Of a DNA stretch of 64,000 bases, positions 7,832 through 16,197 are shown in pieces. The DNA is from Streptococcus sanguinis. GTDB taxonomy: Bacteria > Bacillota > Bacilli > Lactobacillales > Streptococcaceae. Under the pieces are notes generated by a model, which was not told the origin of the DNA, made no database searches, and saw only the letters and a list, made by a program, of their open reading frames with translations. Within the stretch, counting starts at the first letter, position 1. Each line of letters starts with the position of its first letter. Position numbers and translations under genes: made by a program. Location: the NCBI RefSeq assembly GCF_001078705.1, contig NZ_CDMW01000001.1, forward strand, positions 923,541 through 987,540, written 5' to 3'.

Positions 7832-9367
7832 ATGACACATGAAAATGTCATTGAAATGCGAGAAATCACCAAAATTTTTGGTGAATTTGTAGCCAATGAT
7901 AAAATCAATTTGGAACTCAGAAAAGGTGAAATTCACGCTCTTTTGGGAGAAAATGGTGCCGGAAAGTCAACCTTGATGAATATGCTGGCTGGCCTACTTG
8001 AACCGACCAGCGGTGAGATTGTAGTGAATGGAAAGTCAGTTAAGCTGGACTCTCCATCAAAGGCGGCCTCACTTGGTATCGGGATGGTGCACCAGCACTT
8101 TATGCTTGTTGAAGCATTTACTGTTGCTGAAAATATCATCCTTGGAAGTGAAATCACAAAAAATGGTGTGTTGGACTTGAAAGGTGCTACTAAAGAAATC
8201 AAGGAACTTTCTCAGAAATACGGCTTGGCAGTTGATCCATCTGCTAAGGTTGAAGATATTTCTGTCGGTGCCCAGCAGCGGGTTGAAATCCTCAAGACTC
8301 TTTATCGTGGGGCGGACATTCTCATCTTTGATGAGCCAACAGCCGTTCTGACTCCAGCTGAGATTGATGAATTGATGAAAATCATGAAGAACCTCGTCAA
8401 AGAAGGAAAATCTATCATTCTCATCACTCACAAGCTGGATGAGATTCGGGCAGTTTCTGATCGCGTAACAGTTATTCGTCGCGGAAAATCTATTGAAACA
8501 GTTGAAATCGCTGGTGCGACGAACCAAGATTTGGCTGAAATGATGGTGGGACGGGCTGTTTCCTTCAAGACTGCGAAAGAGCCTGCTAATCCTCAAGAAA
8601 CTGTTTTGTCAATCAAGGATCTTGTTGTTGAAGAAAACCGTGGTGTTCCAGCTGTTAAGGGACTTTCTCTTGATGTCCGTGCTGGTGAGATTGTTGGTAT
8701 TGCTGGGATTGACGGCAATGGTCAAACCGAGCTGATTCAGGCTATTACAGGACTTAGAAAAGCTAGCTCTGGCGAGATTACAATTAAGAACCAGTCTATT
8801 ATTGGTAAGCAGCCGCGGCAGATAACTGAAATGAAAGTCAGCCACGTTCCTGAAGACCGCCACCGTGATGGTTTAGTCCTGGCAATGTCCATTTCTGAAA
8901 ATATTGCTTTACAGACTTACTATAAAGAACCGCTCAGTAAAAATGGAATCCTGAATTACGGTAACATTTATTCTTACGCACGCAAGTTGATGGATGAATT
9001 TGATGTTCGGGCGGCTAGCGAATATGTACCTGCTTCAGCTCTTTCAGGAGGAAACCAGCAGAAAGCTATCATTGCTCGGGAAGTGGACCGTGATCCAGAC
9101 CTTCTGATTGTCAGTCAGCCAACTCGCGGACTTGATGTTGGGGCGATTGAATACATCCATAAACGCCTGATTGAAGCGCGGACTCAAGGCAAGGCTGTTC
9201 TCGTTGTCAGCTTTGAGCTAGATGAAATCCTCAATGTTTCTGATAGAATCGCAGTTATCCATGATGGTAAGATTCAGGGGATTGTAAATCCAGAGGAAAC
9301 CAATAAGCAAGAGCTTGGTATTCTCATGGCCGGCGGTAAGATCCAGAAGGGAGAATCAAATGTCTAA
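7832..9367 (+). CDS. nupA: Nucleoside ABC importer, ATP-binding protein
   Basis: The 511-residue protein carries two ABC domains in tandem, as in carbohydrate/nucleoside (CUT2-like) importers. The first has Walker A GENGAGKST, signature SVGAQQRVEILK and Walker B ILIFDEPTAVLTP. The second has a weaker Walker A (GIDGNGQTE), signature LSGGNQQKAIIARE and LLIVSQPTRGLDVG. The degenerate second site (GNGQTE, SQPT instead of DEPT) is normal in this family. It pairs with the two following permeases and the upstream BmpA-like lipoprotein. The name nupA follows lactococcal usage and is by similarity of arrangement. Confidence 0.92.
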   Translation: MTHENVIEMREITKIFGEFVANDKINLELRKGEIHALLGENGAGKSTLMNMLAGLLEPTSGEIVVNGKSVKLDSPSKAASLGIGMVHQHFMLVEAFTVAENIILGSEITKNGVLDLKGATKEIKELSQKYGLAVDPSAKVEDISVGAQQRVEILKTLYRGADILIFDEPTAVLTPAEIDELMKIMKNLVKEGKSIILITHKLDEIRAVSDRVTVIRRGKSIETVEIAGATNQDLAEMMVGRAVSFKTAKEPANPQETVLSIKDLVVEENRGVPAVKGLSLDVRAGEIVGIAGIDGNGQTELIQAITGLRKASSGEITIKNQSIIGKQPRQITEMKVSHVPEDRHRDGLVLAMSISENIALQTYYKEPLSKNGILNYGNIYSYARKLMDEFDVRAASEYVPASALSGGNQQKAIIAREVDRDPDLLIVSQPTRGLDVGAIEYIHKRLIEARTQGKAVLVVSFELDEILNVSDRIAVIHDGKIQGIVNPEETNKQELGILMAGGKIQKGESNV

Positions 9368-10454
9368 GAAATCACAAAAGATTGCAGTTCCCTTAATATC
9401 AGTTGTTCTCGGGATTTTATTGGGAGCGGTTGTCATGCTCATCTTTGGTTATGATGCCCTCTGGGGATATGAATCCCTTTTTAAAACAGCTTTTGGTTCT
9501 TTGAGAAGTTTGGGTGAAATTTCTCGTGCAATGGGACCTCTGATTCTCATCGGTTTGGGCTTTGCTGTAGCCAGTCGTGCTGGATTCTTTAATGTCGGAC
9601 TTCCAGGGCAGGCCTTGGCTGGCTGGATTATGGCTGGTTGGTTTGCACTTTCCTTCCCTAATTTACCTCGTCCGCTGATGTTATTGGCTACTGTAGTCAT
9701 TGCGGCAGCAGCTGGTGGTGTTATTGGCGCTATTCCAGGAATTCTGCGTGCTTATTTGGGAACGAGTGAAGTCATCGTAACCATTATGATGAACTATATT
9801 GTTCTCTTTGTTGGAAATGCTGTTATTCATAGTTTCCCTAAATCTGTGATGCAGAGTATTGACTCTAGTAAGCGTGTTTCTGCCAATGCGATTTATCAAA
9901 CAGAGTGGTTGAGAAGTCTTACATCTAACTCTCGGATGAATATCGGTATCTTCTTTGCCTTGATTGCAGTAGTGGTTATTTGGTATTTGCTTAAGAAAAC
10001 AACACTTGGTTTTGAAATTCGTGCTGTAGGGCTTAATCCAAATGCATCTGAATATGCAGGGATGTCATCTAAGCGTACTATTATCGTGTCTATGATTATT
10101 TCAGGTGCTCTTGCAGGACTTGGAGGAGTAGTAGAAGGACTTGGAACTTATCAGAATGTCTTTGTTCAAGGAAGTTCCTTGAGTGTTGGTTTCAATGGTA
10201 TGGCGGTAAGTCTTTTGGCAGCCAACTCTCCAATTGGAATCCTCTTTGCAGCCTTCCTCTTTGCAGTTCTGAGTGTTGGTGCTCCAGGTATGAACGTGGC
10301 TCAGATTCCAACAGAACTTGTAAACATCGTAACAGCTTCTATTATCTTCTTTGTCAGTGCCCACTATCTGATTGAGCGTATGACAGGTATGACGATCTTT
10401 GATTTCCTTAAAAATCGTCGGCAGGAAGCTAAAAAAGTGAAGGAGGGAAACTAG
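9360..10454 (+). CDS. nupB: Nucleoside ABC importer permease 1
   Basis: This 364-residue integral membrane protein has about nine hydrophobic segments and belongs to the BPD_transp_2 permease family. Family-typical motifs include RAGFFNVGLPGQALAG and GLNPNASEYAGMSSKR followed by the GALAGLGGVVEG region. The start at 9360 overlaps the ATPase gene by 8 bases and follows GAAGGGAG; an upstream extension of 15 codons in frame is unlikely because it lies inside the ATPase gene without a ribosome binding site. It should form a heterodimeric channel with the next gene product. Confidence 0.92.
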   Translation: MSKKSQKIAVPLISVVLGILLGAVVMLIFGYDALWGYESLFKTAFGSLRSLGEISRAMGPLILIGLGFAVASRAGFFNVGLPGQALAGWIMAGWFALSFPNLPRPLMLLATVVIAAAAGGVIGAIPGILRAYLGTSEVIVTIMMNYIVLFVGNAVIHSFPKSVMQSIDSSKRVSANAIYQTEWLRSLTSNSRMNIGIFFALIAVVVIWYLLKKTTLGFEIRAVGLNPNASEYAGMSSKRTIIVSMIISGALAGLGGVVEGLGTYQNVFVQGSSLSVGFNGMAVSLLAANSPIGILFAAFLFAVLSVGAPGMNVAQIPTELVNIVTASIIFFVSAHYLIERMTGMTIFDFLKNRRQEAKKVKEGN

Positions 10455-10455
10455 G

Positions 10456-11412
10456 ATGAATATTGTAACGGTATTAGGTTTATTAGTATCATCTATGTTG
10501 ATTTATGCGGCTCCCTTGATTTTCACAAGTATTGGCGGAGCCTACTCTGAGCACGCTGGTGTTGTTAATGTTGGCTTGGAAGGAATCATGGTTATGGGAG
10601 CTTTTACAGGCGTTCTCTTTAACCTGACTTTCGAGAAGAGTTTGGGTAGCGCGACTCCATGGCTTTCATTGTTTGCTGCTGGTTTGGTCGGAGTTGTCTT
10701 CTCTCTTATCCATGCTGTTGCGACCATTACCTTCCGTGCGGACCACGTTGTGAGTGGTACAGTGCTGAACTTGCTGGCGCCAGCCTTGGCAATTTTCCTT
10801 GTTAAAGCTATTTATAATAAGGGACAAACGGATAATATTCAGCGTTCATTCGGGAAGTTTAATTTCCCTGTCCTATCTGATATTCCAGTCTTGGGAGACA
10901 TTTTCTTCAAGCATACAAGCTTGGTTGGTTATCTTGCCATTGCTTTCTCTTTCCTTGCTTGGTTTATCATGTTTAAGACTAAGTTTGGATTGCGTCTTCG
11001 CTCAGTCGGAGAGCATCCGCAGGCAGCAGATACCTTGGGGATTAATGTTTACCTCATGCGTTATTGCGGTGTCATGATCTCTGGTCTGCTCGGTGGTATT
11101 GGTGGAGCTATCTATGCTCAGTCAATCTCAGTAAACTTTGCTGTGACAACTATCGTAGGTCCTGGATTTATCGCCTTGGCGGCTATGATCTTTGGTAAAT
11201 GGAGTCCTATTGGTGCCATGTTGGCTAGTCTCTTCTTTGGAGCTTCCCAAAGTTTGGCGGTTATCGGGAACCAGTTGCCATTGCTTTCAAGCGTTCCAAA
11301 GGTTTATCTGCAGATTGCGCCTTACGTATTGACGATTGTAGTCCTTGCGGCATTCTTCGGTAAAGCTGTTGCTCCGAAAGCGGATGGTATCAACTATATC
11401 AAGTCTAAATAA
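10456..11412 (+). CDS. nupC: Nucleoside ABC importer permease 2
   Basis: This 318-residue membrane protein of the same permease family has the characteristic GGAYSEHAGVVNVGLEGIM near the N-terminus and GEHPQAADTLGINVYLMR in the middle. It starts one base after the first permease gene, behind AAGGAGG. It closes the nucleoside operon: a strong terminator lies 7 bases after the stop. Confidence 0.92.
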   Translation: MNIVTVLGLLVSSMLIYAAPLIFTSIGGAYSEHAGVVNVGLEGIMVMGAFTGVLFNLTFEKSLGSATPWLSLFAAGLVGVVFSLIHAVATITFRADHVVSGTVLNLLAPALAIFLVKAIYNKGQTDNIQRSFGKFNFPVLSDIPVLGDIFFKHTSLVGYLAIAFSFLAWFIMFKTKFGLRLRSVGEHPQAADTLGINVYLMRYCGVMISGLLGGIGGAIYAQSISVNFAVTTIVGPGFIALAAMIFGKWSPIGAMLASLFFGASQSLAVIGNQLPLLSSVPKVYLQIAPYVLTIVVLAAFFGKAVAPKADGINYIKSK

Positions 11413-11418
11413 ACCTTT

Positions 11419-11449
11419 ACACCAGTTCTTTGGAACTGGTGTTGTTTTG
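11419..11449 (+). terminator. Terminator of the nucleoside operon
   Basis: ACACCAGTTC-TTTG-GAACTGGTGT is a perfect 10-bp stem with a 4-base loop, followed by TGTTTTGT. Confidence 0.85.
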
Positions 11450-11483
11450 TGATTGGAAGAAGATACAATCATAGGAATAGAAA

Positions 11484-11513
11484 AAGCCTGCTTCGTCTGA
11501 AACAGGTTTTTTA
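11484..11513 (-). terminator. Terminator of the polysaccharide deacetylase gene
   Basis: On the minus strand CCTGTTTC-AGAC-GAAGCAGG is followed by CTTTTT. The A-run on the other side makes it workable in both directions, as a back-up for the nucleoside operon. Confidence 0.75.
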
Positions 11514-11516
11514 AGA

Positions 11517-12482
11517 TTAGTTTGTTGCGATTTCATTTAGCAGGTCTTCTGCAGTAGTGGTTGGGTTAACGCGAACGCGATTGAGTGTGAGCAAGCCATT
11601 GGATAGGGAAGCTAGACCGTTATTGGTCGTCAATCCCATCTTGTAGCCAAGGCTTTCAGCAATCTGCAAGGTTGCATCACTGTATCGTCCAGATGGATAG
11701 GCAACAGTGGTTGTGGTTTGAGACAGATTTTTGTCTAAGTAAGACTTGGAGTCTTTTAACTCAATTTTTTGTTGGCCTTCTTTCGTTGCTGAGAGGTCGG
11801 GATGGTTGACAGTGTGGTCTTCGAAGGACATTCCTTTGTCCTTCATTTCCTTTATCTCATCCAGTGTCAGCATATCTTCACGACCCGCTTGAACAAATCC
11901 AGTAATGACATTATTGGTTGCTTTCATGTCATATTTCTGGAGAAGTGGAAAGGCATTAGTGTAGAAATCCTTTAAACTATCATCGAAGGTCAGCCAGACG
12001 ACTTTTTTGTTTTCTGGCAGGACATTCTCCGTCAGGACTTTGTATGCTTCAGCTGGTGTCAGAGGGTAGTAGCCTGCGTCTTTCAAAGCTTTTAGATGAC
12101 TTTCAAATGTGGCTGGATCCACAATCAAACCGGCGTTAGCTGCTTCTGATGGATCCATGACGTGAATGGCATGGTACATCAAGATAGGAACTTGGACTGG
12201 CTGGTCTTGCTTAACCCATTTAATCTTGTCCTTACTGTTATCATCCGAACTCGTCTTTTTTTCCCGAGTCGGTTCTGACGATGCCTTTGAAGAGCTAGTG
12301 ACCTGATTAATGGATACATTATTCGCTTCTTCTTGATTGTGGGGCTTGCCTAACTGAGCCAATGAATAAACCCCACTCACGATCAGGACGAGAAGAAGAA
12401 CTAGACTCGTCACGGCCAGTAAAATAGCCCTTTTCTTTGCCTTGCGCCGCTGCATGCGATTTCCACGGTGTTTTCCTGTCAT
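11517..12482 (-). CDS. Membrane-anchored polysaccharide deacetylase
   Basis: The 321-residue protein has a basic cytoplasmic head (MTGKHRGNRMQRRKAKKR), one membrane segment at about residues 19-40, a Ser/Lys-rich linker, and an extracellular NodB-type deacetylase domain. Motifs visible: VPILMYHAIH, the metal/catalytic TFDDS, HTVNHPDLS (HxxxH metal ligands) and YPSGRYSD. It presumably removes acetyl groups from cell-wall peptidoglycan GlcNAc or another envelope GlcNAc polymer. It is shorter than the pneumococcal lysozyme-resistance enzyme PgdA, so I do not give that name. The start at 12482 follows AAAAGGAG; the open frame continues upstream without support. Confidence 0.88.
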   Translation of the reverse strand: MTGKHRGNRMQRRKAKKRAILLAVTSLVLLLVLIVSGVYSLAQLGKPHNQEEANNVSINQVTSSSKASSEPTREKKTSSDDNSKDKIKWVKQDQPVQVPILMYHAIHVMDPSEAANAGLIVDPATFESHLKALKDAGYYPLTPAEAYKVLTENVLPENKKVVWLTFDDSLKDFYTNAFPLLQKYDMKATNNVITGFVQAGREDMLTLDEIKEMKDKGMSFEDHTVNHPDLSATKEGQQKIELKDSKSYLDKNLSQTTTTVAYPSGRYSDATLQIAESLGYKMGLTTNNGLASLSNGLLTLNRVRVNPTTTAEDLLNEIATN

Positions 12483-12577
12483 AATATCTCCTTTTAAAAA
12501 AATTACAATTCCTTGCGGAAATTTACATCTATTATAACAAATAAAGAGGTAGTTTTGTAGGCATTTTTTTATAATTT

Positions 12578-12586
12578 TGTTATAAT
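12578..12586 (+). promoter_or_regulatory. Extended -10 promoter of hom-thrB
   Basis: TGTTATAAT is a perfect extended -10, 35 bases before the hom start. The region upstream is AT-rich, with no clear -35. Confidence 0.65.
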
Positions 12587-12620
12587 ATTTTTTATACAAG
12601 AAATTTTCAAGGAGTGCTTC

Positions 12621-13907
12621 ATGTCTATTAAAATAGCTTTACTTGGTTTTGGAACAGTGGCCAGCGGTGTGCCTTTTTTGCTGAAGGAAAATGGAGAAAA
12701 AATCGTTCAAGCAGCTCATTCAGAGATAGAGGTTGCTAAAGTTTTGGTCAAAGACGATGCTGAAAAAAAGCGTCTTTTAGCAGCTGGAAATGACTTTAAC
12801 TTTGTCACAAATGTTGAGGAAATTCTGAAGGATTCTGAGATTACCATCGTTGTAGAATTGATGGGGCGGATTGAGCCTGCGAAAACTTTCATCACTCGTG
12901 CTCTTGAAGCTGGCAAACATGTGGTAACGGCCAATAAGGACTTGTTGGCTGTTCACGGAGCAGAGTTGCTAGAAATTGCTCAAAAGCAAAATGTGGCTCT
13001 CTATTATGAAGCAGCTGTTGCTGGCGGCATTCCAATCCTCCGTACCTTGGTTAATTCACTGGCTTCTGACAAAATTACCCGTATCTTGGGTGTGGTCAAT
13101 GGGACCTCTAACTTTATGATGACCAAGATGGTAGAAGAAGGATGGTCTTATGAAGACGCTCTTGCTGAAGCACAGCGTCTTGGTTTTGCTGAAAGCGACC
13201 CGACCAATGACGTAGATGGGATTGATGCGGCTTACAAGATGGTGATTCTTAGCCAGTTCGCTTTTGGTATGAATGTTAAGTTTGAAGATGTAGGCCATCA
13301 GGGAATTCGTCATATCACACCAGAAGATGTGGCTGTTGCCCAAGATTTGGGCTATGTAGTCAAGCTGGTTGGTTCTATCGAAGAAACGCCGTCAGGAATC
13401 GCAGCAGAAGTAGCTCCAACATTTCTGCCTAAAGCGCATCCGCTGGCTAGTGTCAATGGGGTAATGAATGCTGTCTTTGTTGAGTCCATCGGCATCGGAG
13501 AATCCATGTATTACGGACCGGGAGCTGGTCAAAAACCAACTGCAACTAGTGTTGTGGCAGATATTGTTCGTATCAGCCGCCGTTTGAATGAAGGAACAGT
13601 TGGCAAGGCCTTTAATGAATTTAGTCGTGAGCTAGTGTTGGCTAAGCCAGAAGATGTGAAGAGCAGCTATTACTTCTCTATCTTGGCACCTGACTCTAAA
13701 GGTCAAGTTCTGCATTTGGCAGAGATTTTCAATGCTGAGGATGTTTCCTTTAAGCAGATTCTGCAGGAAGGTACAGATGGTGAGAAGGCTCGCGTGGTGA
13801 TTATTACCCATGCTGTCAGCAAGACACAGTTGGAAAATGTCACTGCTAAGCTTAAAGAAGTTGCTGAGTTCGACTTGCTCAATACCTTCAAAGTATTAGG
13901 AGATTAA
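12621..13907 (+). CDS. hom: Homoserine dehydrogenase
   Basis: Hom reduces aspartate semialdehyde to homoserine with NAD(P)H, the branch point towards threonine and methionine. The 428-residue length is usual for the Gram-positive form with a C-terminal ACT regulatory domain. The nucleotide-binding GFGTVASGV is at residues 9-17, [12 protein letters not shown] and [11 protein letters not shown] follow, and [14 protein letters not shown] and [17 protein letters not shown] mark the catalytic domain. The last ~80 residues form the ACT domain, probably threonine-sensing. AAGGAG precedes the ATG. thrB follows after one base, so the pair is co-translated. Confidence 0.97.
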   Translation: MSIKIALLGFGTVASGVPFLLKENGEKIVQAAHSEIEVAKVLVKDDAEKKRLLAAGNDFNFVTNVEEILKDSEITIVVELMGRIEPAKTFITRALEAGKHVVTANKDLLAVHGAELLEIAQKQNVALYYEAAVAGGIPILRTLVNSLASDKITRILGVVNGTSNFMMTKMVEEGWSYEDALAEAQRLGFAESDPTNDVDGIDAAYKMVILSQFAFGMNVKFEDVGHQGIRHITPEDVAVAQDLGYVVKLVGSIEETPSGIAAEVAPTFLPKAHPLASVNGVMNAVFVESIGIGESMYYGPGAGQKPTATSVVADIVRISRRLNEGTVGKAFNEFSRELVLAKPEDVKSSYYFSILAPDSKGQVLHLAEIFNAEDVSFKQILQEGTDGEKARVVIITHAVSKTQLENVTAKLKEVAEFDLLNTFKVLGD

Positions 13908-13908
13908 G

Positions 13909-14775
13909 ATGAAAATTATTGTACCGGCGACCAGTGCCAATATCGGTCCTGGCTTTGACTCCGTTGGGGTAGCTCTGTCAAAATATCTTGAAATTGAAGT
14001 CTTGGAAGAAAGCCAGGAGTGGGTGATTGAACATGACCTCAATCCGAGAATTCCTAAGGACCGGCGCAATCTATTGGTTAAGATTGCCCTGCAGTTGGCA
14101 CCAGATATTCAGCCACGCCGTTTGAAAATGACCAGTGATATTCCATTGGCTCGTGGACTTGGGTCTTCTAGCTCGGTCATTGTAGCTGGGATTGAATTGG
14201 CCAACCAGCTAGCTTATCTTAATTTGTCGGATTATCAGAAGCTGAAAATCGCTACCAAGATTGAAGGCCATCCTGACAATGTTGCGCCGGCTATTTATGG
14301 TAATTTGGTCGTATCTAGCTCATCTAGAAATCAAGTATCTGCTGTGGTAGCGGACTTTCCGGACGCAGACTTCATCGCCTATATCCCAGACTATGAGCTT
14401 CGGACGGTTGAGAGCCGCCAAGTCTTACCAAATCGGCTTTCTTACAAGGAAGCTGTTGCGGCTAGCTCCATTGCCAATGTTGCGATTGCAGCTCTTTTAA
14501 AAGGTGATATGAAAATCGCTGGTCGAGCTATCGAGTCAGATTTGTTCCACGAAAAATACCGTCAGCCTTTGATCAAGGAATTTTCAGATATTAAGTTCTT
14601 AGCCAGAAAAAATGGCTCTTACGCAACCTATATCTCAGGAGCGGGACCGACTGTTATGGTCTTATCGCCTAAGCACAAGACAGAGAAGATTTATCAGCTT
14701 CTGCAAAAACAGAATTTCAAGGGGCAAATCTTCCGGCTTCAGGTGGATACAGAGGGCGTCCGAGTAGAAAAATAA
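13909..14775 (+). CDS. thrB: Homoserine kinase
   Basis: ThrB phosphorylates homoserine for threonine synthesis. This 288-residue GHMP-family kinase has the ATP loop [12 protein letters not shown] near residue 80, the N-terminal [16 protein letters not shown] and the C-terminal [16 protein letters not shown] precedes the ATG and overlaps the end of hom. Threonine synthase (thrC) is not in the window. Confidence 0.97.
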   Translation: MKIIVPATSANIGPGFDSVGVALSKYLEIEVLEESQEWVIEHDLNPRIPKDRRNLLVKIALQLAPDIQPRRLKMTSDIPLARGLGSSSSVIVAGIELANQLAYLNLSDYQKLKIATKIEGHPDNVAPAIYGNLVVSSSSRNQVSAVVADFPDADFIAYIPDYELRTVESRQVLPNRLSYKEAVAASSIANVAIAALLKGDMKIAGRAIESDLFHEKYRQPLIKEFSDIKFLARKNGSYATYISGAGPTVMVLSPKHKTEKIYQLLQKQNFKGQIFRLQVDTEGVRVEK

Positions 14776-14781
14776 ATCATC

Positions 14782-14810
14782 AAGAGGTTTTTTATGAGCC
14801 TCTTTTTTCA
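14782..14810 (+). terminator. Terminator of hom-thrB
   Basis: AAGAGG and CCTCTT close a loop of about 11 bases and are followed by TTTTTT. The stem is short but well placed, 6 bases after the thrB stop. Confidence 0.65.
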
Positions 14811-14856
14811 TTTCTAAGCTAGGGAGTTGATATCCCTATCTTTTTATACCTAACTG

Positions 14857-14865
14857 TGCTATAAT
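14857..14865 (+). promoter_or_regulatory. Extended -10 promoter of the 37-codon ORF
   Basis: TGCTATAAT is a perfect extended -10. The predicted start would be near 14872, leaving a leader of about 25 bases containing AAAGGAGG. Confidence 0.65.
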
Positions 14866-14896
14866 GGGGCTAGCTTAAAGGAGGATAATTCACTTT

Positions 14897-15010
14897 ATGG
14901 ATCATTTAGAATTACAGGCTCTGTCAGGTGAGCTAGAGCTTTCGGTGCTATCAGGAATGCTCTTTCTACTCAAACACAGCGATTTGCTACTAGAAAATTA
15001 TAAGCGTTAA
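14897..15010 (+). CDS. Small 37-residue protein, unknown function
   Basis: The ORF encodes a 37-residue, Leu-rich acidic peptide starting MDHLELQALSGELELSVLSG and ending LLLENYKR. About a third of the residues are leucine, and the spacing suggests an amphipathic helix rather than a transmembrane segment. AAAGGAGG lies 12 bases upstream of the ATG, a little far but strong. The unit is complete: extended -10 promoter, ribosome binding site, ORF and a terminator that begins at the stop codon. I do not recognise the product. It is not long enough for routine ORF calling, and could alternatively be a small RNA with an accidental frame, but the ribosome binding site argues for translation. Confidence 0.6.
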   Translation: MDHLELQALSGELELSVLSGMLFLLKHSDLLLENYKR

Positions 15011-15037
15011 AAAGCTGACCTTTCTCAGCTTTTTCTT
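15009..15037 (+). terminator. Terminator of the 37-codon ORF
   Basis: AAAGCTGA (15011-15018) pairs with TCAGCTTT (15025-15032), followed by TTCTTT. The A run before and T run after extend the stem. It overlaps the stop codon. Confidence 0.8.
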
Positions 15038-15066
15038 TGTAATCTATCGTAAATGCCATAGATTTT

Positions 15067-15075
15067 TGATATAAT
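15067..15075 (+). promoter_or_regulatory. Extended -10 promoter of murB-potABCD
   Basis: TGATATAAT is a perfect extended -10 about 36 bases before the murB ATG. No convincing -35 is seen. Confidence 0.65.
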
Positions 15076-15110
15076 AGAGTGTATTTTGTTTACATAAAAG
15101 AGAGAAAATC

Positions 15111-16016
15111 ATGCAAAAACTAGAGAAATTAAAATCTGAATTAGAGGGAATCGACATTCGCTTCAATGAGCCTTTGAGTCAATACACCTACACAAAGGTC
15201 GGGGGTGCAGCCGATTTCTTAGTTTTCCCCCGCAATTGTTATGAGCTGGCTCGTATTGTCAATTTTGCCAATCAAGAAGACATTCCTTGGATGGTGCTGG
15301 GAAATGCCAGTAATATCATTGTGAGAGATGGCGGTATCCGAGGTTTCGTGATTATGTTTGACAAGCTCAATAATGTAGCAGTAGATGGCTATATGATTGA
15401 GGCAGAGGCTGGAGCTAATCTGATTCAGACAACCCATATCGCCTTGCAGAACAGTCTGACTGGCTTTGAGTTCGCTTGTGGTATTCCAGGTAGCGTTGGC
15501 GGAGCTGTCTTTATGAACGCTGGGGCTTATGGCGGCGAGATTGCTCATGTCTTGGTGTCTTGCAAGGTACTGACTCCTCAGGGTCAAGTCAAAACGCTGG
15601 ATGTTCGGGATATGAAGTTCGGCTATCGTCACTCACTGGTTCAGGAAACAGGCGACATTGTTATTTCTGCTAAGTTTGCTCTTTCGCCTGGTGTTCACAG
15701 AACGATTCGTCAGGAAATGGAGCGCTTAACCCATCTGCGGGAGCTCAAGCAGCCTTTGGAATATCCATCCTGTGGCTCTGTTTTCAAGCGTCCTTTGGGT
15801 CACTTTGCTGGTCAGCTCATTAGTGAAGCAGGACTCAAAGGTCATCGGATCGGTGGTGTAGAGGTATCTGAGAAGCATGCCGGCTTTATGATTAACGTCG
15901 ATAAAGGAACGGCTCAAGATTACGAAAATCTTATCGCTCATGTGATTGAAAGGGTGCGGGAAAATTCAGGTATTACTCTGGAGCGCGAAGTCCGCATCAT
16001 TGGTGAATCTCTGTAA
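15111..16016 (+). CDS. murB: UDP-N-acetylenolpyruvoylglucosamine reductase
   Basis: MurB reduces UDP-GlcNAc-enolpyruvate to UDP-MurNAc in the cytoplasmic phase of peptidoglycan synthesis. The 301-residue protein is a type II MurB (Gram-positive form). The FAD-binding part shows [16 protein letters not shown] and [13 protein letters not shown], then [21 protein letters not shown]; the catalytic region has [11 protein letters not shown]. It is the first gene of a murB-potABCD unit, with no terminator before potA, a linkage I recall from other streptococci. Confidence 0.97.
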   Translation: MQKLEKLKSELEGIDIRFNEPLSQYTYTKVGGAADFLVFPRNCYELARIVNFANQEDIPWMVLGNASNIIVRDGGIRGFVIMFDKLNNVAVDGYMIEAEAGANLIQTTHIALQNSLTGFEFACGIPGSVGGAVFMNAGAYGGEIAHVLVSCKVLTPQGQVKTLDVRDMKFGYRHSLVQETGDIVISAKFALSPGVHRTIRQEMERLTHLRELKQPLEYPSCGSVFKRPLGHFAGQLISEAGLKGHRIGGVEVSEKHAGFMINVDKGTAQDYENLIAHVIERVRENSGITLEREVRIIGESL

Positions 16017-16039
16017 GACAGATATGATTTCCAGTAGAA

Positions 16040-16190
16040 GTATGCTGGATAAGGAACTGCAGCTGGCTGCAACTTAGTAAGGGGGTGAAAGCCTATCGAC
16101 ACGGAATTTATAAAGGGCCTTTACAGCCCTCACGAGGTAGCAGCGGTCTGACAGAACCCTTAATCTGTTAATACGAGAAAGAAGGAATTT
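16040..16190 (+). ncRNA. Structured leader before potA; possible group II intron remnant
   Basis: The 181-base gap between murB and potA is unusually GC-balanced and hairpin-rich. Visible pairings are TGCAG/CTGCA (16058-16062 with 16067-16071), AGGGC/GCCCT (16114-16118 with 16126-16130), and two long-range pairings that cross: GCTGC (16066-16070) with GCAGC (16140-16144), and TAAGGG (16078-16083) with CCCTTA (16157-16162). No T run follows, so it is not a plain terminator. The string GTGAAAGCC, then GACACGG and CACGAGGTAGCAGCGG, reminds me of domain I of bacterial group II introns, but no reverse transcriptase or domain V is present. The alternative is a cis-regulatory RNA for polyamine uptake. 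Both readings are inference. Confidence 0.4.
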
Positions 16191-16197
16191 ATGACAA

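Noticed and set aside
8069-8596. Open frame of about 175 codons on the minus strand inside the nucleoside ATPase gene
   Set aside because: It is antisense to a well-supported gene, has no ribosome binding site and its translation shows no family character.
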